A stretch of 22,677 nucleotides of DNA from a virus. Below are positions 21,054 through 22,677 of the stretch, piece after piece (within the stretch, counting starts at the first letter, position 1; every line of letters starts with the position of its first letter). The notes under the pieces are model-generated. The model was not told the origin of the DNA. It did no database searches and saw only the letters and a program-made list of their open reading frames with translations. The DNA lies in IMG/VR virus record IMGVR_UViG_3300045581_000553, positions 1-22,677 of that record, one strand, 5' to 3'. The translations under genes were made by a program, and so were the position numbers.

Positions 21054-21383
21054 ATGAAAACGATCACACCCATGCGCAACTGGATGGCCGCGGCCACAGT
21101 TGCAGAACAAGAGCTCCTGGCTGAGCGCGTAGGTACATCCCGAGGGATGCTCTACCAGCTCGCCGGGGGCCATCGCAACGCCAGCGCCGAGCGCGCCCAG
21201 GCTATCGAGCGCGAGACCAAACTGATGGCCAAGGCCAGCAAGGGCCGGCTGCCGGTGATCTACCGCACCGACTTATGCGAAGCCTGCAGGTCTTGCGATT
21301 TCGCGGCCAGGTGCCTGGGCGATCGGGTTGTGGTGTCTGAATTTCCTATCGTAGACGCGCGTCAACTGGAGCTCGACCTATGA
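21054..21383 (+). CDS. Cro-like HTH protein with C-terminal Cys motif
   Basis: A 109-residue protein. The N-terminal HTH (MRNWMAAATVAEQELLAERVGTSRGMLYQLAGGHRNASAERAQAIER) is of the YdaS/Cro type. The C-terminal tail has CEACRSCDFAARC, a CxxCxxC-x5-C cluster that may bind a metal. Divergent from the repressor, it is the expected early antagonist. It overlaps the next small gene by ATGA. The Cys cluster is unusual for a Cro protein. Confidence 0.8.
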   Translation: MKTITPMRNWMAAATVAEQELLAERVGTSRGMLYQLAGGHRNASAERAQAIERETKLMAKASKGRLPVIYRTDLCEACRSCDFAARCLGDRVVVSEFPIVDARQLELDL

Positions 21384-21481
21384 CTGATTTCCTCGGTGGA
21401 TGGGGCATCTTGATGTGCTGGGTGTGCTACATGCTGGGCTTCTTCACCGCGGCGCTGATGGCCGCCAACGGTCGTGACTGA
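21380..21481 (+). CDS. 33-aa membrane peptide
   Basis: The sequence MTDFLGGWGILMCWVCYMLG then FFTAALMAANGRD is a single membrane span with little else. Its ATG overlaps the Cro-like stop (ATGA). Function is unknown. Confidence 0.55.
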   Translation: MTDFLGGWGILMCWVCYMLGFFTAALMAANGRD

Positions 21482-21488
21482 GCGGCTC

Positions 21489-21647
21489 ATGTCTGGCGCC
21501 CGTGTCATGCTGCCCAGTGGCAACGTCGTCATCTTGATTGCAATGATCGATGACGACTGGATCTGCCAGTACACCGAGCTCTCGAGGGCCCGGGGTGAGG
21601 TGGTGTTCTCTGCACTGTTCTTGCAGCGCTACAGCACACCAGTCTAA
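21489..21647 (+). CDS. 52-aa hypothetical protein
   Basis: The sequence MSGARVMLPSGNVVILIAMI then DDDWICQYTELSRARGEV and FSALFLQRYST looks like a small beta-barrel (SH3/KOW-like) by pattern only. A GTG start at 21474 overlapping the previous gene is also possible. Function is unknown. Confidence 0.5.
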   Translation: MSGARVMLPSGNVVILIAMIDDDWICQYTELSRARGEVVFSALFLQRYSTPV

Positions 21648-21651
21648 AAGC

Positions 21652-21669
21652 TTTACACGGTGCTACAGT
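21652..21669 (+). promoter_or_regulatory. Operator/extended -10 ahead of primase
   Basis: TTTACACGGTGCTACA (21652-21667) matches the operator consensus in its right arm and partly in its left. It gives an extended -10 TGCTACAGT. No good -35 is seen. A transcript starting near 21676 would have a leader of about 136 nt. Confidence 0.5.
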
Positions 21670-21694
21670 TGGGGGGCCAAACCGTTTACTGTCC

Positions 21695-21782
21695 CGCCAT
21701 GGGTGGGGGATCCGGCCCGTGGACAGCGGGTGGGTTTGGCGACTTTACGGATTCCCCACCCATGGCGCCTTTGAAAGTCGCC
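21695..21782 (+). repeat. Two interlocking inverted repeats in the primase leader
   Basis: CGCCATGGGTGGGGGATCCG (21695-21714) pairs with 21748-21767 (20 bp, one G-T wobble). GGCGACTTT (21738-21746), inside its loop, pairs with AAAGTCGCC (21774-21782). The two stems interlock, so they probably compete. It lies 30 nt before the primase start. A replication origin, an operator or a leader RNA switch are all possible. Confidence 0.7.
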
Positions 21783-21811
21783 AATGAAAAAATTGTTTCG
21801 CCGGGGGGTGC

Positions 21812-22677
21812 ATGTCTAACGTGGCCCACATCACTCCACATTTGCGCAACGTCGAAGCCCCCGCCGCCATCAGAGATTTATCCGCATGGGTAGTCTGGCG
21901 GTTTGAAGCTGTCCCAGGGGGCGGCAAACCTCGCAAGGTTCCTTACTACGCAAACGGCGGTCGACGTCACGGAGAACAAGGCGTATCTCGAGACGTGGCC
22001 CAACTTGTCACGTTCGACGCCGCACGCGCTGCCGCAGCCCGTCGAGGGTTTGATGGCGTTGGGTTTGCTGCTCTACCTCAGTTCGGCATTTGCGCTCTTG
22101 ATTTCGACAACTGCATCACTGATGGGAAGATTCACCCGGACGTCGAGGCGCTGCTGGTCGATACCTATGCGGAGTTCAGCCCCAGTGGGCGAGGTCTGCG
22201 CCTGTTCTACCAGGGCAACCTGGGCAACGGTAAAGCACCGCTGAACAGTTCGTTTGGCATGGAATGCTTCAGCACGAAAGGCTTTGTCACGTTCACAGGC
22301 AACACGCTCGAGCTCACGGAGCTGCTGGGCAACGCGGACGTGGTGGCTCCGCTCTCAGACGCTGTGCACCAGCTGTATTCCAGGCGGTTCGCAAGCAAAC
22401 CCGACATGGTCGAGGTGTCGAGCAGCGGGGAGCCCACCGGTCTTTCGCCGCAGCAGATTGAGGATTGCCTGGCCGCGCTGCCTACCGACTTGCATTACGA
22501 CGATTGGCTGATGGTCGGCATGGCCATCCACTGTGAGACGCAAGGCCAGGGGTTCGAGCTGTGGGATGAGTGGAGCATGCGTTCGGGCAAGTATTCAACG
22601 CGCGAGTACAACGAAGAGCGCTGGCGCAGTTTTGGCAAGGGCGGCGGGGCCCAGGTGACGGGCCGAAGCTTGGTACA
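21812..22677 (+). CDS. Primase: Prim-Pol-like domain plus PriCT-2 (3' partial)
   Basis: 288 residues are visible and the frame is open at the window end. The N-terminal part has LSAWVVWRFE, RKVPYYANGG, ICALDFDNCI (D97, D99: metal ligands), SPSGRGLRLF (123-132) and FSTKGFVTFTGN, the bifunctional primase/polymerase pattern. Residues about 211-275 (LSPQQIEDCLAAL...YDDWLMVGMAIHCETQGQGFELWDEWSMRSGKY) are a PriCT-2 domain. Such proteins usually continue into a helicase. The ATG has a G-rich ribosome site (GGGGGG). It is expressed rightward, opposite to the other replication genes. Confidence 0.88.
   Translation, partial: MSNVAHITPHLRNVEAPAAIRDLSAWVVWRFEAVPGGGKPRKVPYYANGGRRHGEQGVSRDVAQLVTFDAARAAAARRGFDGVGFAALPQFGICALDFDNCITDGKIHPDVEALLVDTYAEFSPSGRGLRLFYQGNLGNGKAPLNSSFGMECFSTKGFVTFTGNTLELTELLGNADVVAPLSDAVHQLYSRRFASKPDMVEVSSSGEPTGLSPQQIEDCLAALPTDLHYDDWLMVGMAIHCETQGQGFELWDEWSMRSGKYSTREYNEERWRSFGKGGGAQVTGRSLV

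Noticed and set aside
1-22677. CRISPR array, tRNA gene, insertion sequence, integrase
   Set aside because: No regularly spaced repeats, cloverleaf, transposase or recombinase motif was found on either strand.

Overview
The window looks like part of a temperate, podovirus-like Pseudomonas phage or prophage. The base composition is roughly 60% G+C and the genes are packed, mostly with 4-bp start/stop overlaps. Recognisable modules are virion, lysis, receptor binding, replication/recombination and a divergent repressor/Cro-like switch. No integrase, terminase, tRNA or host housekeeping gene is visible. The Pseudomonas assignment rests on general resemblance and codon style only.

Layout. Bases 1-8867 (+) are late genes: the 3' part of a giant internal/polyvalent virion protein with an HExxH metalloprotease motif, a tail fibre with a self-cleaving S74 chaperone, a holin - GH108 endolysin - 3TM holin cassette, and a beta-helix tail spike. 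Bases 8864-10695 (-) are a small accessory island: an HTH protein, a DpdA-like (tRNA-guanine-transglycosylase fold) enzyme and, overlapping its start, a VUT/YhhQ-type transporter of 7-deazaguanine precursors. A palindrome-rich control region (10696-10949) sits upstream. Bases 10950-20298 (-) form one long early/replication operon: SNF2 helicase, VRR-NUC nuclease, family A DNA polymerase, Enc34-like (DUF2815) single-strand-binding protein, Cas4/RecB-like Fe-S nuclease (DUF2800) and many small unknown proteins. Bases 20412-21383 carry the repressor with a coupled membrane peptide on (-) and a divergent Cro-like protein on (+). Two tiny genes follow, then a structured leader and the 5' part of a Prim-Pol/PriCT-2 primase on (+), which runs off the window.

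Most notable system. The transporter-DpdA pair looks like a minimal salvage route for putting a 7-deazaguanine base (preQ0, preQ1 or similar) into phage DNA as protection from restriction. No precursor-biosynthesis gene is in the window. The pair appears to be under phage repressor control. A 16-bp palindromic operator (consensus TTTAGCA-NN-TGCTACA) recurs in front of the transporter, the HTH gene, both leftward early promoters and the primase, with diverged copies at the repressor/Cro switch. In several copies the right arm doubles as an extended -10 box.

How it fits together. The repressor transcript ends at a hairpin terminator (20370-20396). An operator-covered promoter immediately beyond it starts the leftward replication operon. 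A second operator-promoter (18886-18914) re-initiates ahead of the nuclease/SSB/polymerase genes. Rightward, the Cro-like operon leads to the primase through another operator. All promoter, operator and RNA-structure calls are by eye and untested.
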